The position numbers and the translations under genes were made by a program. From Burkholderiales bacterium (GTDB lineage Bacteria > Pseudomonadota > Gammaproteobacteria > Burkholderiales > JAEUMW01), in assembly GCA_016791285.1 (NCBI GenBank), contig JAEUMX010000039.1:1-9602 (forward strand): DNA of 9,602 nt, written 5' to 3'. Shown one piece after another: positions 1 through 6,609 of the stretch. The notes beneath the pieces are model-generated. The model was given only the letters and a program-made list of their open reading frames with translations. It was not told the origin of the DNA and made no database searches. Position 1 is the stretch's first letter, and each line of letters begins with the position of its first letter.

Positions 1-37
1 GCGGATACGCCGCAGAAACGGCGCAAGGAACGTGCCC

Positions 38-394
38 CTAGTCGCGGAGCCCCAGCACGGCGTTCAGGAGGAAGGAAATGACCGATACCGCCAGCGCGAT
101 GCCGATGGCGGTGCCGAACCCTGCCAGCTGAAAGCCGTCGACCAGCTTCGCCACCAGGTAGAGCGTGAGGCCGTTGATCACCAGCAGAAACAGGCCGAGG
201 GTGAGCACGGTTATCGGCAGGGTGAGGATGACCAGTATCGGCTTCAGGAAGGTGTTGACGATGCCGAGCACGAGGCCGGACAGGACCAGGGTTTCCGTAC
301 TGGCGAACGCGATGCCGTCGAAGAGTTCGTCGGCGATCCACAGCGACAGCGTGTTCACGCCCCAGAAAAGGAGGAAACGGATGAGACCTTGCAC
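38..394 (-). CDS. Small integral membrane protein, phage-holin-like family (PF04020 type)
   Basis: The product is about 118 residues and almost entirely hydrophobic, with roughly four membrane segments (about residues 4-20, 35-48, 50-75 and 93-113) and short charged loops. The pattern RFLLFWGVNTLSLWIAD at the N-terminus and the PILVILTLPITVLTLG block are typical of the family annotated as 'phage holin family protein' or DUF360, which is widespread in bacterial chromosomes; its function is not established and there is no phage context here. The reading frame stays open to a GTG at 466, but I prefer the GTG at 394-392. It is preceded by GGGAG with a 5-nt spacer, gives the usual family length, and a TACAAT box (429-424) would lie inside the longer version. 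The gene is divergent from fmdB. The family call is good; the start is moderately sure. Confidence 0.82.
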   Translation of the reverse strand: MQGLIRFLLFWGVNTLSLWIADELFDGIAFASTETLVLSGLVLGIVNTFLKPILVILTLPITVLTLGLFLLVINGLTLYLVAKLVDGFQLAGFGTAIGIALAVSVISFLLNAVLGLRD

Positions 395-423
395 GGCTGC
401 TCCCACTGGTGTACGAGGCCCGC

Positions 424-429
424 ATTGTA
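424..429 (-). promoter_or_regulatory. Possible -10 box for the holin-like gene
   Basis: Read on the minus strand this is TACAAT, five of six matches to the sigma-70 -10 consensus. It would start transcription near 418-416, about 23 nt before the preferred GTG start at 394. I see no convincing -35 hexamer at the right distance, so this is a weak call. Confidence 0.3.
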
Positions 430-550
430 GCCGCTGCCGCGGTTTGGCCGGCTCCTGGTCGGGCACGGGAGGAGCGACCGCGCGCGATGGCGGCCTTGCA
501 AATCGCCCTGTGAGCCCCCATGTCGGTCCGGTTACTGCTTGAAATTCCGC

Positions 551-556
551 TATAAT
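551..556 (+). promoter_or_regulatory. Promoter -10 box of the fmdB-DUF502-aspS cluster
   Basis: This is a perfect TATAAT, placing a start near 563 and a short leader before the fmdB ATG at 586. No good TTGACA-like hexamer lies 16-18 bp upstream. The TTGAAA at 539-544 is only 6 bp away and cannot serve as the -35 for this box. It sits in the divergent region shared with the minus-strand membrane-protein gene. Confidence 0.5.
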
Positions 557-585
557 TTTCAGCGATCGAACATTCAGGAGGTTCC

Positions 586-912
586 ATGCCGATTTACGAG
601 TACCGCTGCGACGACTGCGCCTGCCAGCGCGAATTCCTGCAGAAGGTCAGCGACGACCCCATCAAGTCCTGCCCCGAATGCGGCAGCGGGAAGTTCTCCA
701 AGCTGGTCTCGGCCGCGGGCTTCCAGTTGAAGGGCAGCGGGTGGTACGCCACCGACTTCAAGAACGCCTCCAAGCCCGCGTCCAAGGCGGACGCGAAGTC
801 GAAGGACGAGACGAAGTCCTCGGACGACGCCAAGCCGAAGGAAGAGAAGAAATCCTCGGACGACGCCAAGCCGGCAGCAGGCTGCGCCGGCGCCTGCGCG
901 TGTCACAACTGA
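586..912 (+). CDS. FmdB-family zinc-ribbon protein
   Basis: This 108-residue protein begins MPIYEYRCDDC, the hallmark of the FmdB/CxxC_CXXC_SSSS zinc-ribbon family (PF09723). Two CxxC knuckles, C8/C11 and C29/C32, should bind one zinc ion. The family was named for a putative regulator of formamidase genes, but its molecular role is unknown. After residue 60 the protein becomes a low-complexity Lys/Asp/Ser/Ala tail in which SSDDAKP occurs twice (a perfect 21-bp DNA repeat), ending in a small cysteine cluster CAGACACHN (C100, C104, C106). The start is supported by AGGAGGT at 576-582, 3 nt before the ATG. The DUF502 gene follows after 10 nt, so the two are almost surely co-transcribed; this pair upstream of aspS is, to my knowledge, a common betaproteobacterial arrangement. 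Confidence 0.92.
   Translation: MPIYEYRCDDCACQREFLQKVSDDPIKSCPECGSGKFSKLVSAAGFQLKGSGWYATDFKNASKPASKADAKSKDETKSSDDAKPKEEKKSSDDAKPAAGCAGACACHN
817..873 (+). repeat. Perfect 21-bp direct repeat inside the fmdB tail
   Basis: The segments 817-837 and 853-873 are identical over 21 bp and encode SSDDAKP twice, with a 36-bp (12-codon) period. Identity at the DNA level, wobble positions included, suggests a recent in-frame duplication in a disordered, Lys/Asp-rich linker. Confidence 0.85.
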
Positions 913-922
913 ACGCGGCAGC

Positions 923-1573
923 GTGAAACGCTATCTCGTCACCGGCCTGCTGGTTCTGGTGCCTCTGGTCATCACCCTGTGGGTGTTGAACCTGCTCATC
1001 GGCACGCTGGACCAGAGCCTGCTGCTCCTCCCCGACAGCCTGAGCCCGGAGCGGCTCTTCGGCATGCGGATTCCGGGACTCGGGGCGCTGCTTACGCTCG
1101 GCGTGGTCCTGTTGACCGGCATGCTCGCCCGCAACTTCGTCGGCGAGCGCCTGCTGCGGATGTGGGAAGGGTTGCTCGCCCGCATTCCCTTCGTGAAGTC
1201 GATCTATTCCAGCGTGAAGCAGGTGAGCGACACGCTGCTCTCGCCCTCCGGCCAGGCGTTCCGCAAGGCGCTGCTGGTGCAGTTTCCGCGCGAGGGCTCG
1301 TGGACGATCGCCTTCCTCACCGGTACGCCCGGCGGCGAGGTCGCGAATCATCTCGAAGGAGGGGAATACGTGAGCGTCTATGTGCCCACCACCCCCAATC
1401 CCACGGGCGGTTACTTCGTGATGATGCGCAAGACCGACGTGATCGAGCTCGACATGAGCGTGGACGATGCCCTCAAGTACATCATCTCCATGGGCGTGGT
1501 CGTGCCGGGACCGCGCGGTCCAAGCCGCACGAGAAGCGCGCGGCCCCAGATCAAGGCCGGCGCTGGCAAGTGA
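923..1573 (+). CDS. DUF502-family inner-membrane protein
   Basis: This 216-residue protein matches the DUF502 family (PF04367). The N-terminal membrane segment MKRYLVTGLLVLVPLVITLWV is followed by a short exposed loop with GLGALLTLGVVLLTGMLARN as the second segment (about residues 50-70). Next come the family signature RIPFVKSIYSSVKQVSDTL (about 87-105) and a cytoplasmic beta-rich domain with the conserved VSVYVPTTPNPTGGYF block. The function is not known. The start is GTG at 923, 10 nt after the fmdB stop, with no strong ribosome binding site, so translation may be coupled to fmdB. The C-terminal 20 residues are basic and poorly conserved in type. A GC-rich hairpin lies between this gene and aspS. 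Confidence 0.9.
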   Translation: MKRYLVTGLLVLVPLVITLWVLNLLIGTLDQSLLLLPDSLSPERLFGMRIPGLGALLTLGVVLLTGMLARNFVGERLLRMWEGLLARIPFVKSIYSSVKQVSDTLLSPSGQAFRKALLVQFPREGSWTIAFLTGTPGGEVANHLEGGEYVSVYVPTTPNPTGGYFVMMRKTDVIELDMSVDDALKYIISMGVVVPGPRGPSRTRSARPQIKAGAGK

Positions 1574-1577
1574 CGGG

Positions 1578-1600
1578 CGGGGCGTAAGAGCGCCCCGTTT
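1578..1600 (+). terminator. GC hairpin between DUF502 gene and aspS, weak terminator or attenuator
   Basis: CGGGGCG (1578-1584) and CGCCCCG (1591-1597) form a perfect 7-bp stem with loop TAAGAG, followed by only three Ts before CGCG. The stem is good but the T tract is short, so it would at most reduce transcription into aspS. It might also simply mark the operon border or protect the upstream message. Confidence 0.35.
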
Positions 1601-1626
1601 CGCGTTCTTCCCATTTTCCGATTCTC

Positions 1627-3408
1627 ATGCGTAGCGAATACTGCGGACTGGTAACGAAGCGCCACCTCGACGAGGCCGTGATCCTCTGCGGCTGGGTGCA
1701 CCGGCGGCGCGACCACGGTGGCGTCATTTTCATCGACCTGCGCGACCGCGAGGGCCTGGTGCAGGTGGTATGCGACCCGGACCGGGCGGAGACTTTCCGC
1801 GTGGCGGAGAAGCTGCGCAGCGAGTTTGTCGTCAAGGTGATCGGCAAGGTGCGGCCCCGCCCCGAAGGCACGGTGAACGCGAATCTCCTCTCGGGCGAGG
1901 TCGAGGTGCTGGCGCACGAGATCGAGATCCTCAACCCGTCGCTGCCGCCGCCGTTCCAGATGGACGACGAGAACCTCTCCGAGCAGGTGCGGCTCGAGTA
2001 CCGCTATCTCGATCTGCGCCGCTCGCCGATGCAGAAGAATCTGCGGCTGCGCTACCGGGTGGCGATGGCGACGCGCAAGTACCTCGACGCGCATGGCTTC
2101 ATCGATATCGAAACGCCGATGCTGACGAAGTCCACACCCGAGGGGGCGCGCGACTACCTGGTGCCGTCGCGGGTGCATCCCGGGGAGTTCTTCGCATTGC
2201 CCCAGTCGCCGCAGCTCTTCAAGCAGCTGCTCATGATCTCCGGCTTCGATCGCTACTACCAGATCGTGAAGTGCTTCCGCGACGAGGACCTGCGCGCCGA
2301 CCGCCAGCCCGAGTTCACGCAGATCGACATCGAGACATCGTTCCTCGGCGAGCTCGAGATCCGCGCGCTGATGGAGGGACTCTTCCGCGCGCTCTTCCAG
2401 GAGGTGCTGGACGTTGCCTTGCCCGATCCGTTCCCGGTCCTGCCGTACGCCGAAGCGATGGCGCGCTACGGCTCGGACAAGCCCGACCTGCGGGTGCCGC
2501 TCGAGTTGACCGAGCTCACGGATCTCATGCGGACCGTCGAATTCAAAGTGTTCCGTGCCGCGGCCGATATGCCTAGCGGGCGCGTGGCGGCGCTGCGGGT
2601 GCCCGGCGCGGGTGAGAAGCTCTCGCGCAAGGACATCGACGACTACACGAATTTCGTCAAGATCTACGGCGCCAAGGGTCTCGCCTACATCAAGGTGAAC
2701 GACGCCTCGCAGCCGAACGAGGCAGGGCTGCAGTCGCCCATCGTCAAGTTCCTGCCGGCCCCGGTGCTGGCGAGCATTCTCGAGCGCACCGGCGCGCGGA
2801 ACGGAGATCTCGTCTTCTTCGGCGCGGACCGCGCGAAGATCGTCAACGATGCGATGGGAGCGCTGCGCCAGAAGATCGGTCACGAGCACGGCTACGCATC
2901 CGCCGGCTGGCAGCCGCTGTGGGTGGTGGACTTCCCGATGTTCGAGTACGACGAAGAGGACAAGCGCTGGGTCGCGATACACCATCCGTTCACCGCGCCG
3001 AAGGACGGTCACGAGGACTACCTCGCGACCGATCCCGCCAAGGCGCTCGCGAAGGCCTACGACGTCACGCTCAATGGCTGGGAGATCGGCGGCGGCTCGG
3101 TGCGGATTCACCGCGAAGACGTGCAGTCGAAGGTGTTCCGGGCGCTTGGCATCGGCCCCGACGAGGCGCGGCTCAAGTTCGGCTTCCTGCTCGATGCGCT
3201 CCAGTACGGCGCACCGCCCCACGGCGGCATCGCGTTCGGGCTCGATCGTATCGTGACGATGATGGCGGGCGCGGAATCGATCCGCGACGTGATCGCGTTT
3301 CCGAAGACGCAGCGCGCGCAGTGCCTGCTTACCCACGCACCGAGCCCGGTCGACGAGAAGCAGTTGCGCGAGCTGCACATTCGCCTGCGTGCGGTAGATC
3401 AGCCGTAA
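1627..3408 (+). CDS. aspS: Aspartyl-tRNA synthetase, predicted non-discriminating (Asp/Asn)
   Basis: This 593-residue class IIb synthetase charges tRNA with aspartate using ATP, in the cytoplasm. The order is an N-terminal OB-fold anticodon-binding domain ([20 protein letters not shown], residues 22-41), the class II core with motif 2 [18 protein letters not shown] (from F217), the bacterial insertion (GAD) domain around 290-420, and motif 3 with GLDR (538-541). Length and domains are normal for bacteria. His30 (in RRRDHGG) and Gly81 (in RPEG) match the His31/Gly82 pair known from the non-discriminating Pseudomonas aeruginosa enzyme, whereas E. coli has Leu at the first site. I therefore infer that it also charges tRNA-Asn, with GatCAB finishing the job. 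The ATG at 1627 gives the usual N-terminus; no clear Shine-Dalgarno sequence is visible. Confidence 0.98.
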   Translation: MRSEYCGLVTKRHLDEAVILCGWVHRRRDHGGVIFIDLRDREGLVQVVCDPDRAETFRVAEKLRSEFVVKVIGKVRPRPEGTVNANLLSGEVEVLAHEIEILNPSLPPPFQMDDENLSEQVRLEYRYLDLRRSPMQKNLRLRYRVAMATRKYLDAHGFIDIETPMLTKSTPEGARDYLVPSRVHPGEFFALPQSPQLFKQLLMISGFDRYYQIVKCFRDEDLRADRQPEFTQIDIETSFLGELEIRALMEGLFRALFQEVLDVALPDPFPVLPYAEAMARYGSDKPDLRVPLELTELTDLMRTVEFKVFRAAADMPSGRVAALRVPGAGEKLSRKDIDDYTNFVKIYGAKGLAYIKVNDASQPNEAGLQSPIVKFLPAPVLASILERTGARNGDLVFFGADRAKIVNDAMGALRQKIGHEHGYASAGWQPLWVVDFPMFEYDEEDKRWVAIHHPFTAPKDGHEDYLATDPAKALAKAYDVTLNGWEIGGGSVRIHREDVQSKVFRALGIGPDEARLKFGFLLDALQYGAPPHGGIAFGLDRIVTMMAGAESIRDVIAFPKTQRAQCLLTHAPSPVDEKQLRELHIRLRAVDQP

Positions 3409-3424
3409 CGGCCGGGGCCTGGCG

Positions 3425-3778
3425 ATGCGGGCGGGGTGGCGCGGGCTCGTTCTTGGTCTCGCGTTCTGGCTCCTCGGCAGCGCCGCGCTGGGCTACTCGT
3501 CGATCGGCGAGGTCACGCTCGCCGAGCTGCCGCATGAGGCGCGCGCGACGGTCGCGCTGATTCGCGAGGGCGGACCGTTCCCCTACCGCAAGGAGGGGGT
3601 TGCATTCGGCAACCGTGAGCAACTTCTGCCCCAAGCCCCGCGCGGGTACTATCGCGAATACACGGTGCCCACACCCGGTGCGGGCGACCGCGGCGCGCGC
3701 CGGATCGTGACGGGTGGCAACGGCGAGCTCTACTACACCGACGACCACTACCGAAGCTTCCGGCGCATCCTCGAATGA
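3425..3778 (+). CDS. Secreted guanyl-specific ribonuclease (RNase Sa/barnase, N1/T1 family)
   Basis: The product is a 117-residue precursor: a signal peptide (hydrophobic residues 8-22, likely cleavage near LG-YS at 23/24) and a mature enzyme of about 94 residues, close to Streptomyces RNase Sa (96). The family cleaves single-stranded RNA after G through a 2',3'-cyclic intermediate. All key residues can be aligned with RNase Sa: guanine recognition N63/R64/E65 (in FGNREQLLP), catalytic base E78 (in YYREYTVPTPG), phosphate-binding R89 and R93 (in RRIVTG), and acid H108 (in DDHYRSF). The two cysteines that form the RNase Sa disulfide are absent. The gene starts 16 nt after aspS and overlaps the barstar gene by ATGA, which makes co-expression of toxin and inhibitor very likely. 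Activity against cells outside is inferred, not shown. Confidence 0.93.
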   Translation: MRAGWRGLVLGLAFWLLGSAALGYSSIGEVTLAELPHEARATVALIREGGPFPYRKEGVAFGNREQLLPQAPRGYYREYTVPTPGAGDRGARRIVTGGNGELYYTDDHYRSFRRILE

Positions 3779-4206
3779 CAGACCTCGATCAGCTTCTCTC
3801 CAGCCTGACCCTGGGCGGGCCGTGCGCCACACGCGTGTCCGCAGCGAGCCTCGCGGTGGCTGGCGCCTCGAGGGGCTACGGCGTCTATCGCATCGACCTC
3901 ACGCGCGTTGCCGACAAGGGCGAGCTCATGGATCGCATGCAGCTTGCGCTTCGGTTTCCCGAGTGGTTCGGCCGCAACTGGGATGCGCTCGAGGACTGCC
4001 TGACCGACATGTCCTGGCACGACGACGTGGGCTACGTGCTCCTGTTCGACGGCGGTGCCGACCTGCGCCGACGGGAGAAGGCCCTCTTTCAGACGCTCGT
4101 CGACGTGCTCGAGGCCGCGGCCGATTACTGGCGGGGCGCCGAGCGTCCGTTCTGGGCGTTCTTCCTCGACGTGTCCGCCGACGCGACGCTGCCCGCGTTT
4201 CCGTGA
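3775..4206 (+). CDS. Barstar-family ribonuclease inhibitor
   Basis: This 143-residue cytoplasmic protein contains the barstar core (PF01337). The signature FPEWFGRNWDALEDCLTDM (residues 61-79) corresponds to the barstar helix that plugs the barnase active site; D70 and D74 match barstar Asp35 and Asp39. It is longer than the 90-residue Bacillus barstar, with about 35 extra N-terminal residues and a C-terminal extension. No signal peptide is present, as expected of an inhibitor that neutralises the enzyme before export or after re-entry. The ATG overlaps the RNase stop codon (ATGA at 3775-3778) and has no Shine-Dalgarno sequence of its own, so translation is probably coupled. Its target is almost surely the adjacent RNase. 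Confidence 0.93.
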   Translation: MTDLDQLLSSLTLGGPCATRVSAASLAVAGASRGYGVYRIDLTRVADKGELMDRMQLALRFPEWFGRNWDALEDCLTDMSWHDDVGYVLLFDGGADLRRREKALFQTLVDVLEAAADYWRGAERPFWAFFLDVSADATLPAFP

Positions 4207-4225
4207 CCGGCGCGCAGCCGCGTTC

Positions 4226-4684
4226 ATGCCGCACAAGATTCCGGTTTCGGTGCTGGTGCTCATTCACACGTCGGCACTCGAGGTGCTGTTGATCGAGCGC
4301 GCCGATCATCCGGGCTTCTGGCAATCGGTGACTGGCAGCCTGGACCCGGGCGAGACGCTGCGGCAAACCGCGGTGCGCGAGGTGTTCGAGGAGACCGGCA
4401 TCGCGGTCGCGCCGGAGGACCTCGATGATTGGCAGGTGGAGAACCGCTACGAGATCTACCCATTCTTCCGCCATCGTTATCCGCCCGGGGTCACGCACAA
4501 TACCGAGCACGTCTTCGGGCTGCGGCTGGCCGCGGCTCGACCGGTGACGCTCGCGCCGCAGGAGCACGTCGCGTTCGAGTGGCTGCCCTGGGAGCAAGCC
4601 GCCGAGCGTGTTCGTTCGTGGAGCAACCGCGACGCCATCCGGCTGCTGCCGGAAATGCTCGCGCGCTTTGCGCCGCGCGACTGA
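4226..4684 (+). CDS. nudB: Dihydroneopterin triphosphate pyrophosphohydrolase (Nudix)
   Basis: This 152-residue Nudix hydrolase resembles E. coli NudB (about 150 residues) along its length: the start MPHKIPVSVLVLIH, then FWQSVTGSLDPGET, and FRHRYPPGVTHNTEH and SWSNRDAI near the C-terminus. The Nudix box GX5EX7REUXEEXGU is complete from G37 to I59 (REVFEETGI), giving the Mg-binding glutamates. NudB removes pyrophosphate from dihydroneopterin triphosphate in folate synthesis. The frame is open upstream into the barstar gene, but the ATG at 4226 gives the family N-terminus and no other start codon lies between the barstar stop and it. It follows the barstar gene by 19 nt and may be in the same operon. 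Confidence 0.94.
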   Translation: MPHKIPVSVLVLIHTSALEVLLIERADHPGFWQSVTGSLDPGETLRQTAVREVFEETGIAVAPEDLDDWQVENRYEIYPFFRHRYPPGVTHNTEHVFGLRLAAARPVTLAPQEHVAFEWLPWEQAAERVRSWSNRDAIRLLPEMLARFAPRD

Positions 4685-4709
4685 CGGCGGGCGCGCTGCA
4701 ACAAAGCAC

Positions 4710-4737
4710 TTGAAAATCTGTCGTAGCCGCATACCAT
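4710..4737 (+). promoter_or_regulatory. Probable sigma-70 promoter of nadA
   Basis: TTGAAA (4710-4715) and TACCAT (4732-4737) are spaced 16 bp apart, each with one or two mismatches to consensus. This predicts a start near 4744 and a leader of about 40 nt before the nadA ATG, which is preceded by AGGGAG at 4768-4773. It lies in the 100-bp gap after nudB, so nadA probably opens a new unit. Confidence 0.5.
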
Positions 4738-4784
4738 TGCCGGTCCCGTCGACGTGACGGACACACCAGGGAGCGCCGCACGAG

Positions 4785-5882
4785 ATGCAAACTGCAGCCA
4801 TCGCCTTCGATCGTTTCGAGCCATTGCACGACGCAGCGTGCCAGGATCGCATCGTCGCCGCCAAGGCGGCGCTTGGCAGGCGTGCTGTCATCCTCGGTCA
4901 TCACTACCAGCGCGCGGACGTATATCGCCATGCCGACCTCACCGGGGATTCGCTCAAGCTCTCGCGGCTTGCATCGCAGACCGACGCGGAGTTCATCGTC
5001 TTCTGCGGCGTTCACTTCATGGCCGAGGTCGCGGACATCCTGTCGCAGCCGCACCAGATCTCGATCCTGCCGGACTTGAGTGCCGGCTGTTCGATGGCGG
5101 ACATGGCAAACCTCGCGAAAGTGGTCCGCGCCTGGCGTGAGCTCGCCGCCGTGCTCGATCCCGACGAGCATGTAACGCCGGTCACCTACATCAACTCTGC
5201 CGCCGACCTGAAAGCCTTCTGCGGTGAGCACGGCGGCATCGTCTGCACGTCGAGCAACGCGCCGCAGATCCTCGACTGGTCCTTCGGTCGCCGCGAGAAG
5301 GTGCTGTTCTTTCCCGATCAACACCTGGGTCGCTGGAGTGGCTACAGGACGGGCATCCCGCTCGAGCAGATGCCGGTGTGGGATCCGGACGAACCGCTGG
5401 GCGGTCTCACGCCCGATCAGATTCGCGGCGCGCGCATCCTGCTCTGGAAGGGCCACTGCTCGGTGCACCAGATGTTCCAGCCGCAGCACGTGCTGCGCTG
5501 GCGCAACCAGTACCCGGATGGCATCGTGATCTCCCACCCCGAGGCGAGCTTCGAGGTGTGCAAGCTCTCGGACTACGTCGGCTCCACCGAGTACATCATC
5601 AAGACCATCGCGGAAGCGCCTGCGAATACGCGCTGGCTGGTGGGCACCGAGCTCAATCTGGTGAACCGCATCGCCGAGGAATTCAAGCCCCAGGGCAAGA
5701 TCGTCCAGTTCATGGCGCCGACGGTGTGCATGTGCTCGACCATGGCGCGCATTGATCCGCAGCACCTCGCGTGGTGCCTCGAGAACCTGGTGCAGGGCAA
5801 AGTCGTCAACCGCATCAGCGTGCCTGCCGCGGAGGCGGTGCTCGCGAAGCTCGCCCTCGACCGCATGCTCGCGGTGTCCTGA
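4785..5882 (+). CDS. nadA: Quinolinate synthase
   Basis: This 365-residue enzyme condenses iminoaspartate with dihydroxyacetone phosphate to quinolinate, the second step of de novo NAD synthesis. It needs an oxygen-sensitive 4Fe-4S cluster held by three cysteines. The candidate ligands sit in the expected places: C102 (DLSAGCSMADM), C225 (LWKGHCSVHQMF) and C315 or C317 (APTVCMCSTM). Substrate-binding motifs are present: ILGHHYQRADVYRHADLTGDS near the N-terminus, TYINSAADLKAFCGEHGGIVCTSSNA, FFPDQHLG, and SHPEASFEVC and STEYII. The length is normal for the proteobacterial long form. nadB and nadC are not in this window. Start: ATG at 4785, with AGGGAG 11 nt upstream, a slightly long spacing. 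Confidence 0.97.
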   Translation: MQTAAIAFDRFEPLHDAACQDRIVAAKAALGRRAVILGHHYQRADVYRHADLTGDSLKLSRLASQTDAEFIVFCGVHFMAEVADILSQPHQISILPDLSAGCSMADMANLAKVVRAWRELAAVLDPDEHVTPVTYINSAADLKAFCGEHGGIVCTSSNAPQILDWSFGRREKVLFFPDQHLGRWSGYRTGIPLEQMPVWDPDEPLGGLTPDQIRGARILLWKGHCSVHQMFQPQHVLRWRNQYPDGIVISHPEASFEVCKLSDYVGSTEYIIKTIAEAPANTRWLVGTELNLVNRIAEEFKPQGKIVQFMAPTVCMCSTMARIDPQHLAWCLENLVQGKVVNRISVPAAEAVLAKLALDRMLAVS

Positions 5883-5913
5883 GCCGCGAGCGTCGCGGCA
5901 CCGCAAGCACCTC

Positions 5914-6501
5914 GTGCCGCGACGACTGGTCTTGCTGTTCTTCCTTGCCGGCATCGCAATCGGCACGGCGCGCGCCGCAGCGGCACCGGACGTGCGCATC
6001 GAGCAGCGCGGCGACGGCTTCACGGTGTCGGCACGGATGTGGGTCGGGGTCGCGCGGGTCACCGCGTGGGCGGTAATCACCGATTACAACCGCTTGGGCG
6101 ATTTCGTCGCCGACATGGACGAGAGCCGCGTCGTGAGCCCGGCGGGCGAGCCGACCCTGGTGCGGCAGACCGGGGCGTGGAAGCTGTTCGGCATCCGGGT
6201 GCCGGTGTGGATCCTGGCGCAGGTCGAGGAGCAGCCGATGCGCAGCGTGCGCTTCCACTCGATCAGCGGTAACGTGCGTGTCGAAAATGGCGAATGGCGT
6301 ATCGCGGATGAGGGAGGCGGTGTGACAATCACCTACCAGGTCGAATGCACGCCGGACTTCTGGGTGCCTCCGATTCTCGGCGCCGTGCTGATCAGGCGCG
6401 ACGTGCGGGCCAGGCTCCAACAGGTCGCGCGGGAGATGCTGCGGCGAGACGCTGCCGGACGACATGTACCATCTCCAACAGTACCGGAACCCGCCACCTG
6501 A
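5914..6501 (+). CDS. Exported START-like (SRPBCC / polyketide-cyclase-type) protein
   Basis: The product is about 195 residues. A basic N-terminus and hydrophobic stretch (PRRLVLLFFLAGIAIGTARA) form a signal peptide, with cleavage likely around residues 21-24 of the AAAAP run. The rest resembles SRPBCC/COQ10-type ligand-binding domains (PF03364): ARMWVGVARVTAWAVITDYNRLGDFVADMDESRVV is the typical opening helix, followed by strands such as FHSISGNVRVENGEWRI and a C-terminal helix (VRARLQQVAREMLRRDA). The ligand and role are unknown; export suggests lipid or hydrophobic-ligand handling in the periplasm. The reading frame is open into nadA, but GTG at 5914, 31 nt after nadA, is the start that yields a proper signal peptide. 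No clear ribosome binding site is seen. It is probably co-transcribed with nadA. Confidence 0.8.
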   Translation: MPRRLVLLFFLAGIAIGTARAAAAPDVRIEQRGDGFTVSARMWVGVARVTAWAVITDYNRLGDFVADMDESRVVSPAGEPTLVRQTGAWKLFGIRVPVWILAQVEEQPMRSVRFHSISGNVRVENGEWRIADEGGGVTITYQVECTPDFWVPPILGAVLIRRDVRARLQQVAREMLRRDAAGRHVPSPTVPEPAT

Positions 6502-6609
6502 TCATCCCGTCGAACAGCAGCCGTGCGTGGCGCTCGGAACCTTCCACGGCGGCGCGCCCCAAACTTACGCAGTCAGAAGGAAGAAGCAGGATCAGCCATC
6601 CGCCACGCC

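Noticed and set aside
1..37. CGCCG/CGGCG hairpin as terminator of the minus-strand membrane-protein gene
   Set aside because: Only a 5-bp stem and no T run after it on the minus strand; too weak to call.
38..394. Prophage remnant, because of the phage-holin family name
   Set aside because: No other phage gene, attachment site or integrase is present; this family is common in ordinary chromosomes.
539..556. TTGAAA (539-544) as -35 partner of TATAAT (551-556)
   Set aside because: Spacing is 6 bp, incompatible with a sigma-70 promoter.
1411..3378. Long open frame (655 codons) on the minus strand opposite aspS
   Set aside because: It is the antisense shadow of a clear aspS gene in high-GC DNA; the translation is rich in Arg, His and Leu with no recognisable domain.
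4491..6080. Long open frame (529 codons) on the minus strand opposite nudB and nadA
   Set aside because: It covers nudB, the nadA promoter region and nadA antisense, and has the Arg/Ala/His-rich composition of a shadow frame.
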